The notes beneath the pieces are model-generated. The model was not told the origin of the DNA, made no database searches, and worked only from the letters and a program-made list of their open reading frames with translations. Positions 6,611 through 13,679 of a stretch of DNA of 14,289 bases are shown piece by piece. How positions within the stretch are numbered: the stretch's first letter is position 1; each line of letters starts with the position of its first letter. Source of the stretch: an uncultured Blautia sp. GTDB taxonomy: Bacteria; Bacillota; Clostridia; Lachnospirales; Lachnospiraceae. Made by a program: the position numbers and the translations under genes. The stretch lies in the NCBI GenBank assembly GCA_938028845.1, contig CALIZJ010000226.1, forward strand, positions 1 to 14,289, in the 5' to 3' direction.

Positions 6611-6896
6611 ATCATTGGTACGCAGGTCTTAGAATACCTTGCGATAAAACCAGAAAGCAGATGAACCGCAGGTTCAGATGTTTAAGAATTGTGTCTGAAA
6701 GTGAAAACTTTTGTATATAAATAAAAATCTGTGTTAATTATAACATATTTTTTTGTATAATAAAATTGGCGATATTAGACGAAATTAAAGGTTTTATTTT
6801 TAGTATAATTCTATAAAAAATGCTGCAAATAAAAAGAGTACAGTTCTTTTATCCATAGATATTATGCAAAAGACTGTACTCTTTTCAAATACTTTA
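6573..6896. other. 324-base AT-rich region without a gene
   Basis: No credible ORF is seen on either strand. The first part contains two consecutive hairpins: CGCAGGT (6621-6627) with ACCTTGCG (6636-6643, one bulge), and TGAACC-GCA-GGTTCA (6662-6676, perfect). From about 6700 to 6830 it is very AT-rich with TATAAT-like strings at 6756-6761 and 6804-6809 that lack convincing -35 elements. The right end is the terminator of the rhamnose operon. It could hold a small RNA or just the 3' untranslated regions of two convergent units. Confidence 0.5.
6832..6885. terminator. Long bidirectional terminator of the rhamnose transporter operon
   Basis: AAAAGAGTACAGT (6832-6844) pairs perfectly with ACTGTACTCTTTT (6873-6885). 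After one bulged T the pairing continues as CTTTT/AAAAG (6846-6850 with 6868-6872), and CATA/TATG can close the top. On the minus strand the stem ends in CTCTTTTTATTTG, a good U-tract, just 12 bases past the rhaM stop. On the plus strand it ends in CTCTTTTCAAAT and could also stop relQ readthrough. Confidence 0.88.
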
Positions 6897-7208
6897 TTAA
6901 TCTAAATGGAACACGTTCTTTAAATCAATGCTCACCGGGCTGTTATCCGGATTTGTCTCCATGATATCAGCCATATAATCCCACCATTTTCTGTTAATGG
7001 CAGTATCTGCGCCTTTTGCCCAAAGTTCCTCGTCCTCGATCTCAATGTAGCCGAAAAGGGTCAGGGTCTCTTTGTCCAGAAAGATGGTGTAATTCTTTCC
7101 GCCGTGCTCATGGATCATGTCTTTCATTTCCGGCCAGAGAAGATTATGACGTCTTTCGTATTCTTCTTCCTGTCCTTCGTACAATTTCATTTTAAACCCT
7201 TTGATCAT
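6897..7208 (-). CDS. rhaM: L-rhamnose mutarotase
   Basis: A 103-residue cytoplasmic enzyme that interconverts the alpha and beta anomers of L-rhamnose so that imported sugar enters catabolism quickly. The family (RhaM, called RhaU in rhizobia) is recognisable along its full length: YERRHNLLWPEM (17-28, with the Y17 and H21 positions matching the active-site Tyr and His of E. coli RhaM), GGKNYTIFLD (36-45), KWWDYMADIM (74-83, the conserved Trp pair at 75-76) and NPDNSPVS (86-93). GGAGG stands about 8 bases before the ATG. It is the last gene of the transporter operon, about 100 bases after the binding-protein gene and just before a strong terminator. Its presence is the main reason to assign rhamnose as the transporter's substrate. 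Confidence 0.93.
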   Translation of the reverse strand: MIKGFKMKLYEGQEEEYERRHNLLWPEMKDMIHEHGGKNYTIFLDKETLTLFGYIEIEDEELWAKGADTAINRKWWDYMADIMETNPDNSPVSIDLKNVFHLD

Positions 7209-7235
7209 CTGCTTTTCCTCCCGTATATGGTTTAA

Positions 7236-7260
7236 GACGGGGCATATGCCATGCCCCGTC
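7236..7260 (-). repeat. Perfect hairpin between the binding-protein gene and rhaM
   Basis: GACGGGGCAT (7236-7245) and ATGCCCCGTC (7251-7260) form a perfect GC-rich 10-bp stem with a 5-base loop. On the minus strand no U-run follows (TTAAACC), so it is not a good terminator. It would cap the 3' end of the binding-protein message and protect it from exonucleases, allowing more binding protein than mutarotase. Confidence 0.75.
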
Positions 7261-7306
7261 CTAAAATTAAATTTCTTTTGTCAGAATTATAGCATATAAA
7301 CTGGAA

Positions 7307-8326
7307 TTAGTACAGTTCAGCCATCTCTTCGATGTTTTCTGGATTGAACTCAAGCGGATCGCCAAGAACGATTTCTGTACCGCCGTCCTCTGCATCTGTG
7401 ATGGTGAATTCACCAAGGTCGCCAGCTGTGAAGGTTTCACCTGATGCGCCTGTGATGTCGCCGTTTACAAGAGCCATTGTAGCGTATGCGCTCAGCTCAC
7501 CAAGTCCCTGCTGATCCCACAGATAGAAGTATGGGCAGGAATGAGCGTCGTCATCGCCTGTGTACTCAAGCATCTCAGAAGGAAGTCCAAGACCTGTCAG
7601 TTTGCATGCGGAACCAGCATCCTGAAGATATTTAGCAGCTGCAGCGATACCAACTGTGGTAGGCGCGCAGATTACTTTCAGATCCGGATATTTCTGCAGA
7701 AGAGCTGCAGTCTGGTCTGTGGATTTCTGTGGTTCGTCATCGCCGTAAGCAACTTCTACCAGTTCAAGTGCGCTGTATTTCTCATCGCTTTCCATAAGAG
7801 CTTTCATAGCGTCGATCCATGCATTCTGGTTTGCAGCCTGGGAAGTAGCAGAAAGGATTGCCCACTGGCCTTCTCCGCCTGTGATATCCAAAACTGCATC
7901 CATCAGTGCCTGTGCTACCAGGTCAACACTTGTCTGGTTGATGAATACCTGACGGCTGTCTTTATTTGGAGCAGAGTCGAAAGAAGAAACCTTGATTCCT
8001 GCATCCATTGCTTCTGTCAGTTTTGCCTGCAGAGCGTTTACGTCGTTTGCAGCGATGCAGATAGCATCCGGCTGCTGGGAAATCAGGTTGTCAAGTACTC
8101 TGATCTGTGCGTCTGCTGTAGCAGCTTCCGGATAAACAACATCTACGGTAGCTCCCTCAGCTTCTGCTGCAGCTACGAAAGATTCTGCGGATACTTCGAA
8201 GAATGCATTACCTGCTGATTTTCCAACCAGTGCGATGGTCATTCCGTCATCAGAAGCAAATACCGGGCTTACAGATGCAAGTACCATTGTTCCGCAAAGA
8301 ATTGCGCTAATAACTTTTTTGTTCAT
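7307..8326 (-). CDS. Sugar ABC transporter substrate-binding protein, probably rhamnose-binding (RhaS-type)
   Basis: A 339-residue extracytoplasmic binding protein of the ribose/rhamnose/AI-2 class (Peripla_BP_4 fold). After a signal peptide (KK, hydrophobic core about 5-19, likely cleavage after VFA at 24) the mature chain starts with TIALVGKSAGNAFFEV, followed by the class pattern NLISQQPDAICIAANDVNAL and KVSSFDSAPNKDSRQVFINQ (the hinge and ligand region). It lies between the permeases and rhaM, so rhamnose is the likely ligand; an AI-2 or other sugar ligand is possible by fold alone. GGGAGG 7 bases before the ATG is strong. Oddity: the signal peptide has no lipobox. The only Cys (C11) is preceded by Ile-Leu and sits inside the hydrophobic core, while binding proteins in Gram-positive bacteria are normally lipoproteins. 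Hairpins flank the gene on both sides. Confidence 0.9.
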   Translation of the reverse strand: MNKKVISAILCGTMVLASVSPVFASDDGMTIALVGKSAGNAFFEVSAESFVAAAEAEGATVDVVYPEAATADAQIRVLDNLISQQPDAICIAANDVNALQAKLTEAMDAGIKVSSFDSAPNKDSRQVFINQTSVDLVAQALMDAVLDITGGEGQWAILSATSQAANQNAWIDAMKALMESDEKYSALELVEVAYGDDEPQKSTDQTAALLQKYPDLKVICAPTTVGIAAAAKYLQDAGSACKLTGLGLPSEMLEYTGDDDAHSCPYFYLWDQQGLGELSAYATMALVNGDITGASGETFTAGDLGEFTITDAEDGGTEIVLGDPLEFNPENIEEMAELY

Positions 8327-8362
8327 GTTTTTTCCTCCCTTTGGAATATAGTTTTTATTTGC

Positions 8363-8388
8363 AACCGCCGCTCTATAAGCAGGCGGTT
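8363..8388 (-). repeat. Hairpin between the second permease and binding-protein genes
   Basis: AACCGCC (8363-8369) and GGCGGTT (8382-8388) form a perfect 7-bp GC-rich stem that can extend outward by GC/GC with one bulge. It lies in the 82-base gap upstream of the binding-protein start. No U-run follows on the minus strand (GCAAATAAAAAC), so transcription probably passes. It is a candidate processing or stabilising element that separates the binding-protein message from the upstream cistrons. Confidence 0.65.
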
Positions 8389-8408
8389 AGCTGCATGGTT
8401 ATCCTTAT

Positions 8409-9407
8409 TTATTTTTTTACACTTCTCTTTACTTGTTTTACAATGTTCGGAAGCGCAACCGCTCCGATTAACAGTACACCCAGGATAAGAAGGATTACCT
8501 GCGGATGAATATTTTTCTGTCCAAGACCAACTCTTAAGCATACGATAATAAATGCGGAAATCGCGCCTCCTGCCAGGTTTCCTTTACCGCCGGTGGAAAG
8601 GATACCGCCGAATACTGCCATAGCAATAGCATCCATTTCATATCCGTTTCCAGTTGTGGTATTGGCTCCATATGAAGTAGACAGCAGGAACAATGCACAA
8701 AGACCTGAAAAAGTTCCCATTGCTGTATAAATGAGAAGACGGATCTTCTGCACATGGATACCTGAGTAATAAGCAGTTAGGCGATTGGTGCCAATTGCAT
8801 ATACTCTGCGTCCGAAGGTTCCTTTTCCGAGGATTACAGCACAGATAATAGTAAGGATCAGCACCAGAAACAGGATGTACGGTACCGGGCCGATCTTTCC
8901 GCCGATGGCAATAAAGCCGTTTACATCTGAAGCCTGTACGCTTCCGCCGCTTCCCAAAACAATCTCTGCAATTCCTCTAAAAATAATCTGGGTAGCCAGA
9001 GTTACGATCATCGGAGGCAGTTCCTGGAACCTTGTAAGGATAAAGCCGTTGATAAAACCGCAGACAGTTCCAACCAACAATGCGGTAATAACTACAAGGA
9101 TAAATGGTGCGCCCGTATTACAGGTTAAAACAGACATAGTAGCGGACAGACACACGATAGATCCTACTGAAATATCGATTTCTCCAAGTATCAGTATATA
9201 TGCCATAGGTATCATTAAGAATACCTCTGCCAGATATACCGGCATCTGGCGGAGCAGACTGCTCAGGTTATAATATTCTGAAAAGAATGCGCAGAAAATA
9301 TTTACCGCTATAAACAGGAGAACTAAAATGCCTTCCCAGCTGAAGACCATTCGTTTTACCGAACTTTCCGGCACGTTGTTAATACTTCTTCCAGATTTTC
9401 CAGCCAT
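8409..9407 (-). CDS. ABC transporter permease, CUT2 family (second subunit of the rhamnose importer)
   Basis: A 332-residue polytopic membrane protein of the BPD_transp_2/RbsC type, with around ten hydrophobic segments. The family motif ILILGEIDISVGSIVCLSA is at about 72-90 and the late motif MAVFGGILSTGGKGNLAGG lies in the last third. The cytoplasmic coupling segment is near GRRVYAIGTNRLTAYYSGI. It would form a heterodimeric channel with the preceding permease, powered by the ATPase of the same operon. ATG at 9407, 2 bases after the upstream permease stop, so translation is coupled. In rhizobial nomenclature this would be rhaQ (or rhaP); the two paralogues cannot be told apart with certainty, so no symbol is given. 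Confidence 0.9.
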   Translation of the reverse strand: MAGKSGRSINNVPESSVKRMVFSWEGILVLLFIAVNIFCAFFSEYYNLSSLLRQMPVYLAEVFLMIPMAYILILGEIDISVGSIVCLSATMSVLTCNTGAPFILVVITALLVGTVCGFINGFILTRFQELPPMIVTLATQIIFRGIAEIVLGSGGSVQASDVNGFIAIGGKIGPVPYILFLVLILTIICAVILGKGTFGRRVYAIGTNRLTAYYSGIHVQKIRLLIYTAMGTFSGLCALFLLSTSYGANTTTGNGYEMDAIAMAVFGGILSTGGKGNLAGGAISAFIIVCLRVGLGQKNIHPQVILLILGVLLIGAVALPNIVKQVKRSVKK

Positions 9408-9409
9408 GA

Positions 9410-10405
9410 TTACATCTCCCTCCTCTTTAATGCATTTCTGTCAGCGATACGCTGCAGGATAACGTTTACTACTACGACCACAAGAATGATCACGCCCTTG
9501 ATCGTATTCAGCCATAACTGATCAAAGAATGGAATCAGAGGAAGTGCTCTCGCGATCGTTGCCAGGATCAGGGAACCGAAAAGAACGCCTACCACAGAAC
9601 CGCGGCCGCCGCTCATGCTTACGCCTCCGATTACACAGGCTGCAATTACGTCCATCTCACCGCCCTGCTGCATATCCGGCATGGCTGAGGCATATACAGA
9701 AACCTGCAGTGCACCGCCAAGACCGCCTAAAAATCCCATGATCGTATAAACCAGGAGCTTAATATTTTTTACATTAATACCGGAAACCTCCGCTGCATCC
9801 GCGTTGCTTCCTACTGCGTAGATCTTACGGCCAAGTCTGGTCCATTTCATAAAGAAGAAAAAGATCACATAACAGATTATGATGACCCAGACTACATAAT
9901 TGATGCCCAGGAAATCGCTTGTAGCGAAGTTCTTGAAGTCTCCCAGAGCAGCCGCGCTTGCCCATTCTCCGTTATTGGATACCAGATATCCCATTGCACG
10001 GTATATGTACATAAAGCCCATTGTGGCAATGATCGGCGGAACATCGGCTCTGGAAATCACAAGACCTACCACAAAACCGCACGCTGTTCCAATGGCAAGA
10101 GTAATGACAAATGTCAGCACTGTGCTGGAAATATATTCGTATTTCCAAAGCATACCAATGGACATTCCGGAAAGTGCCAGAGTAGACATGATGGAGATGT
10201 CGATTCCTCCTACCAGCATAACCCCCAGCATACCCAGAGCCATGACCATGGTAACCGCGTTATTTTTCAGCATGTCCAAAATTGACTTAGGTGTCAAAAA
10301 GGACGGGCTGATAACAGTAACAATTGCGAAAAGCAGGATCAGAATCACTGCAAGCAGTGCTTCACGAGAGCCTGTGATCTTTTTTAAAACAGATTTTTTT
10401 TCCAT
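9410..10405 (-). CDS. ABC transporter permease, CUT2 family (first subunit of the rhamnose importer)
   Basis: A 331-residue polytopic membrane protein paralogous to the next gene. Motifs: MLVGGIDISIMSTLALSGM at about 63-81, LGRKIYAVGSNADAAEVSGI (the loop that touches the ATPase), and ACVIGGVSMSGGRGSVVG near the C-terminus. About ten hydrophobic segments are visible. The start ATG directly follows the stop of the ATPase gene with no gap, and its ribosome binding site (AGGAAAGGGGG) lies within the end of that gene, pointing to coupled translation. In rhizobia the equivalent pair is rhaP/rhaQ. Substrate assignment to rhamnose comes from rhaM in the operon, not from this sequence. Confidence 0.9.
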   Translation of the reverse strand: MEKKSVLKKITGSREALLAVILILLFAIVTVISPSFLTPKSILDMLKNNAVTMVMALGMLGVMLVGGIDISIMSTLALSGMSIGMLWKYEYISSTVLTFVITLAIGTACGFVVGLVISRADVPPIIATMGFMYIYRAMGYLVSNNGEWASAAALGDFKNFATSDFLGINYVVWVIIICYVIFFFFMKWTRLGRKIYAVGSNADAAEVSGINVKNIKLLVYTIMGFLGGLGGALQVSVYASAMPDMQQGGEMDVIAACVIGGVSMSGGRGSVVGVLFGSLILATIARALPLIPFFDQLWLNTIKGVIILVVVVVNVILQRIADRNALKRREM

Positions 10406-11911
10406 TTATTTGGCCCCCTTTCCTGTACCTTTTTCCATTGCCATTTCCAGGATTCTCTCCTGTGTAGCCTCATCCCGTGACAGCTCACCCGTCTTCCGGC
10501 CATTGCACATAACGATGATCCTGTCTGCCATACCTAAAATCTCAGGCATTTCCGAAGAAATCAGGATGATTGCATAGCCTTTCATGGCAAGATCGCCCAT
10601 GATCGCATAAATCTCTGATTTTGCTCCTACGTCCACGCCTTTGGTAGGCTCGTCCATGATGACTACCTTCATCTCCTGTCCAAGAGCTTTGGCAACGACT
10701 ACTTTCTGCTGGTTGCCGCCTGAAAGAGAGCTTGCAGGCTGGAAAATATCCACTGCCTTTGTATCTACTTCTTCCAGAAGCTTTTTGGAAATATCTCTTT
10801 CGGTCTTTTCATCGTTAAATCCATGTTTTGCATATTTACTGATAGTAGGAAGGGTAACATTTCTTCCAAGTCCCCAGCTCATGATCAGACCTTCTTTCTG
10901 ACGGTCCTCAGGAAGAAGGATAATACCTTTTTCCATAGCGTCAGATGGCTGTTTGATATGTACTTCCTGGCCTTCCAGGTAAACGTTTCCGGAATCCGGA
11001 CGGGTAATGCCGCAGATTGCCTCTACAACTTCCGTACGGCCTGCACCTACCAGACCAGTAAGACCAACGATCTCTCCTGCACGGACGTTAAAGGAAATAT
11101 TTTTAAAGTAACCCACTCTGGACAGATTTTCCACACGCAGCATTTCTTTTCCAGGTTTTACCTCTGGTTTCGGGAAAAGCTCGGTAATCTCACGTCCAAC
11201 CATGGCTTTGATCAGATCTGCGTTTGTGATGCCATCCACATCGTAAGTCCCGATATACTGGGAATCACGGAATACCGTAACACGGGAAGCAAGACGGTAC
11301 ATATCCTCAAAACGGTGAGAAATAAAAATAATGGAAACTCCGTCCTCTTTCAGCTTATCTACAAGGGTGTAAAGTTTTTCAGATTCGGATCTTGTCAATG
11401 CAGCGGTAGGCTCGTCCAGAATAATAATACGCGCATGTGTGGACATCGCCTTAGCGATCTCTACCATCTGCTGCTGGGCAACGCTTAAAGTTCCCATTTC
11501 CGCGGTGGCATCGAAATCTGCATCCAGATCTTTAAGAAGCTTATTCGCCTCTGCATTCATTGCTTTCCACTGAATCATCCTGTTTTTAATGATCTCATGG
11601 CCCATGAAAATGTTTTCTGCAACAGTCAGATCCGGATAGGACGTAGGATGCTGGTACACAGCCGCGATACCTGCTGCCTGTGCGTCCTTAGGTCCTTTAA
11701 AATCGACCTTTTGTCCATTTAAGAACATCTCGCCTTCTTCTGCCTTATGTACACCGGTAATTACTTTAATAAAAGTAGACTTACCTGCACCATTTTCACC
11801 CATAAGAGCATGGACTTCGCCGGGTTTTAACTGAAACTGCACATTATTCAGTGCCTTTACGCCCGGAAAAATCTTGGTAATGCCTTTTAATTCAAGAACA
11901 TATTCAGACAC
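10406..11911 (-). CDS. ABC transporter ATP-binding protein with two nucleotide-binding domains (CUT2, rhamnose importer)
   Basis: A 501-residue cytoplasmic ATPase of the RbsA/MglA/rhizobial RhaT type, with two fused ABC domains. Domain 1: Walker A GENGAGKST (38-46), signature LSVAQQQMVEIAKA, Walker B IIILDEPTAAL, H-loop FISHR. Domain 2: degenerate P-loop GLVGAGRTE, signature LSGGNQQKVVVAKAL, Walker B VVIMDEPTKGVDVG. A modified second P-loop is usual in CUT2 ATPases, so it is not a defect. Start is GTG at 11911-11909, with GGGAGG about 10 bases upstream; the N-terminus SEYVLELKGITKIFPGVKAL is typical. It is the first gene of the five-gene importer operon, divergent from the response regulator gene. 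Substrate rhamnose is inferred from rhaM. I give no symbol because rhaT also names an unrelated E. coli symporter. Confidence 0.92.
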   Translation of the reverse strand: MSEYVLELKGITKIFPGVKALNNVQFQLKPGEVHALMGENGAGKSTFIKVITGVHKAEEGEMFLNGQKVDFKGPKDAQAAGIAAVYQHPTSYPDLTVAENIFMGHEIIKNRMIQWKAMNAEANKLLKDLDADFDATAEMGTLSVAQQQMVEIAKAMSTHARIIILDEPTAALTRSESEKLYTLVDKLKEDGVSIIFISHRFEDMYRLASRVTVFRDSQYIGTYDVDGITNADLIKAMVGREITELFPKPEVKPGKEMLRVENLSRVGYFKNISFNVRAGEIVGLTGLVGAGRTEVVEAICGITRPDSGNVYLEGQEVHIKQPSDAMEKGIILLPEDRQKEGLIMSWGLGRNVTLPTISKYAKHGFNDEKTERDISKKLLEEVDTKAVDIFQPASSLSGGNQQKVVVAKALGQEMKVVIMDEPTKGVDVGAKSEIYAIMGDLAMKGYAIILISSEMPEILGMADRIIVMCNGRKTGELSRDEATQERILEMAMEKGTGKGAK

Positions 11912-11955
11912 GGCTCTTTCTCCTCCCTTTTTCGTTATCTCTTATCATCGTCTAT

Positions 11956-11964
11956 ATTGTAGCA
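11956..11964 (-). promoter_or_regulatory. Probable promoter (extended -10) of the rhamnose transporter operon
   Basis: On the minus strand TGCTACAAT (11964-11956) is an extended -10, TG-N-TACAAT (5/6 to consensus). At 17-base spacing the -35 position reads TTTCAC, a poor match. This suggests a promoter that needs an activator. Transcription would begin near 11949, about 38 bases before the GTG start of the ATPase gene. Confidence 0.55.
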
Positions 11965-11965
11965 G

Positions 11966-12018
11966 TTGTGTCCAATTTGTGAAATGGGAATATTTTTTGA
12001 ATCAGGGTAAAATATTTT
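11966..12018. promoter_or_regulatory. Putative operator repeats upstream of the rhamnose operon
   Basis: TTGTG occurs at 11966-11970 and again at 11977-11981, 11 bases apart. AATATTTT occurs at 11989-11996 and 12011-12018, 22 bases apart; the second copy is part of a perfect 10-base palindrome, AAAATATTTT (12009-12018). Repeats at one and two helical turns, placed over and upstream of the weak -35, fit the binding of an AraC-type regulator such as the adjacent response regulator. The AT-rich composition makes chance matches possible. Confidence 0.35.
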
Positions 12019-12052
12019 CCAGTTGTTTTCCTGACTCTTCCTCACCTTTTTC

Positions 12053-12081
12053 TCGTAAATCTTAAATTTTTGTGATAAAAT
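12053..12081 (+). promoter_or_regulatory. Possible promoter of the YesN/YesM-type two-component operon
   Basis: TAAAAT (12076-12081) is a 5/6 match to a -10; TCGTAA (12053-12058), 17 bases upstream, is a weak -35. The predicted start near 12088 lies downstream of the GTG at 12072, which argues against that codon as the translation start. Confidence 0.4.
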
Positions 12082-12116
12082 GGGGAAAAAGAAAATGTAT
12101 TGCAATGGAGAAGATT

Positions 12117-13679
12117 ATGAAATTATTGATCGTTGATGACGAAGAGCTTACCCGCACCGGCGTTGTCTCTTCTGTTGACTGGGACTCCTTAGGCATCACC
12201 CAGGTGATCCAGGCAGACGACGGACTTAATGGCTTAGCCGCCGCCCGGCAGCATAAACCGGAGATTGTCCTGTGTGATGTACGCATGCCCCGCATGGACG
12301 GAATCACCATGCTGGAGCGTCTGGAGGAATTCCTTCCGGATTCTGTCCCTATCTTTATGAGCGGATATTCTGACAAGGAATATCTCAAAGCCGCCATTAA
12401 ACTAAAGGCAGTAAACTATATCGAAAAGCCCATTGACCCCAAAGAGATCTATCATGCCGTTCAGGAGGCCCAGGAGCTGTATCGCCAGAAACAGAGCCTC
12501 CGCCATGGAGAAACCCTCCATTCTATGGAAACTGCTGCCCGCCTTGCACTGCAGCTTACCGTTCCTTATGGCGGAAACAGTGGGGATATTGATCTGCTGT
12601 CCAGAGAACTTTCCCTTTCCCTGTCGCCAAATACATATTTTACCGCTTTTATCTTAAAGCTGGACGTGGTTTCCGAATTAGATGAGCTCGCCCGGGGAGA
12701 AATTTATCACAGGTTCAAAGAATACCTGGCCTCATTCCATTTAGACTGTATATATGTGGAAAAAAGGCTTCGTTATCTGGTTTACTTTGTGTTCGGCCCA
12801 GGGAAACTCTCCCTGGCCCAGATGCAGTCTGTCGGTAATTTTCTTGTTCAGCAATACTCTATCCTGGATAAATATTTCATTGCCGCAGGAGACAGCCTCC
12901 CAGGGATCCAGAAGGCTTATCACTCTTACGCTTCCGCCGTGATCCTGCTCCAAAGCAGCTTTTTTTTCTCCTGCAATACCTTCCTTCACTCCGGTCTTAT
13001 AGAGCACAATGATACGGAAAACAAAAGACCCCCATTTCCCGACTCTCCAGAAGATGTTTTCGCAAATGCACTGTCCTCAAAAAACAAAGATGCATGTATG
13101 GATTTTCTCAAACAATTAAAAGATTGCTGCTACAAGAATAAAAATCTGCTGCAAAACCAGGTTAAGGATCTGTACTACAAGCTTTTCCACCTTATCGAAG
13201 GAACCCGCAAGCAGCTTATGATACCCAGCGCGGATATGCCTCAGGAAAGTATTGTGGACGCAATGGAAAACTGTTTTACTTTCCTTGAACTCCATGAGGC
13301 TCTTACAGAACGAACAGAAGCTTTCTTTCAGGATACAGAAAAAACAGTTCAGGAAAACCCCACAATTTTCCTGATCAAAGAATACATCAGTCAAAATTAT
13401 ATGAAGGAGACCCTTTCCGTAAAAGATATCAGTTCCCATGTATTTTTATCCACATCCTATGTATGCACTTTTTTCAAAAATGAAACCGGACAGACTTTAA
13501 ACCAATATCTCACCGAATACCGGATGGAACGGGCAAAACTGCTGTTAAGCGATCCCCGCTATAAGATCACAGATATCTCTTCCAAAGTAGGATACAGCGA
13601 TGGAAATTACTTCGGAAAAAGCTTTAAAAAATACAGCGGGCTTTCCCCGTCTGAATACAGGGAGAAAATGATACAATGA
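12117..13679 (+). CDS. Response regulator with AraC-type DNA-binding domain (YesN family)
   Basis: A 520-residue transcription factor. Receiver domain at 1-120: acidic pair D7/D8 (LLIVDDEE), phospho-acceptor D54 in CDVRMPRMDG, S82 in FMSGYSD and K104 in IEKPID, all intact. A long middle region of unclear fold (about 125-410) follows, then an AraC-type double helix-turn-helix (about 418-518) with LSVKDISSHVFLSTSYVCTF and ITDISSKVGYSDGNYFGKSF. Start choice: ATG at 12117 has GGAG 6 bases upstream and begins directly with the receiver. The in-frame ATG at 12105 and GTG at 12072 lack good binding sites. It overlaps the sensor kinase gene by ATGA. Divergence from the rhamnose importer suggests that it activates that operon when its kinase senses the sugar. 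Confidence 0.92.
   Translation: MKLLIVDDEELTRTGVVSSVDWDSLGITQVIQADDGLNGLAAARQHKPEIVLCDVRMPRMDGITMLERLEEFLPDSVPIFMSGYSDKEYLKAAIKLKAVNYIEKPIDPKEIYHAVQEAQELYRQKQSLRHGETLHSMETAARLALQLTVPYGGNSGDIDLLSRELSLSLSPNTYFTAFILKLDVVSELDELARGEIYHRFKEYLASFHLDCIYVEKRLRYLVYFVFGPGKLSLAQMQSVGNFLVQQYSILDKYFIAAGDSLPGIQKAYHSYASAVILLQSSFFFSCNTFLHSGLIEHNDTENKRPPFPDSPEDVFANALSSKNKDACMDFLKQLKDCCYKNKNLLQNQVKDLYYKLFHLIEGTRKQLMIPSADMPQESIVDAMENCFTFLELHEALTERTEAFFQDTEKTVQENPTIFLIKEYISQNYMKETLSVKDISSHVFLSTSYVCTFFKNETGQTLNQYLTEYRMERAKLLLSDPRYKITDISSKVGYSDGNYFGKSFKKYSGLSPSEYREKMIQ

Noticed and set aside
6756..6809. TATAAT strings at 6756-6761 and 6804-6809 as promoters
   Set aside because: No convincing -35 at proper spacing, very AT-rich surroundings and no plus-strand gene downstream before the terminator.
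7541..8218. Long plus-strand frame (225 codons) opposite the binding-protein gene, and similar ones at 9900-10577 and 10823-11488
   Set aside because: They mirror well-conserved transporter genes and have no recognisable domains; their length reflects the codon bias of the real genes.
10406..11911. Degenerate second Walker A (GLVGAGRTE) of the transporter ATPase as a sign of decay
   Set aside because: CUT2 sugar ATPases of the RbsA/MglA group usually carry a modified second P-loop; the rest of domain 2 is intact.
7307..11911. AI-2 (Lsr) transporter instead of a rhamnose transporter
   Set aside because: The fold is shared, but no lsrK, lsrF or lsrG homologue is present, whereas rhaM is in the operon. 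Kept only as an alternative.
12072..12116. GTG at 12072 and ATG at 12105 as starts of the response regulator
   Set aside because: Neither has a suitable ribosome binding site, the predicted transcription start lies after 12072, and the receiver domain begins exactly at 12117, which has GGAG at good spacing.
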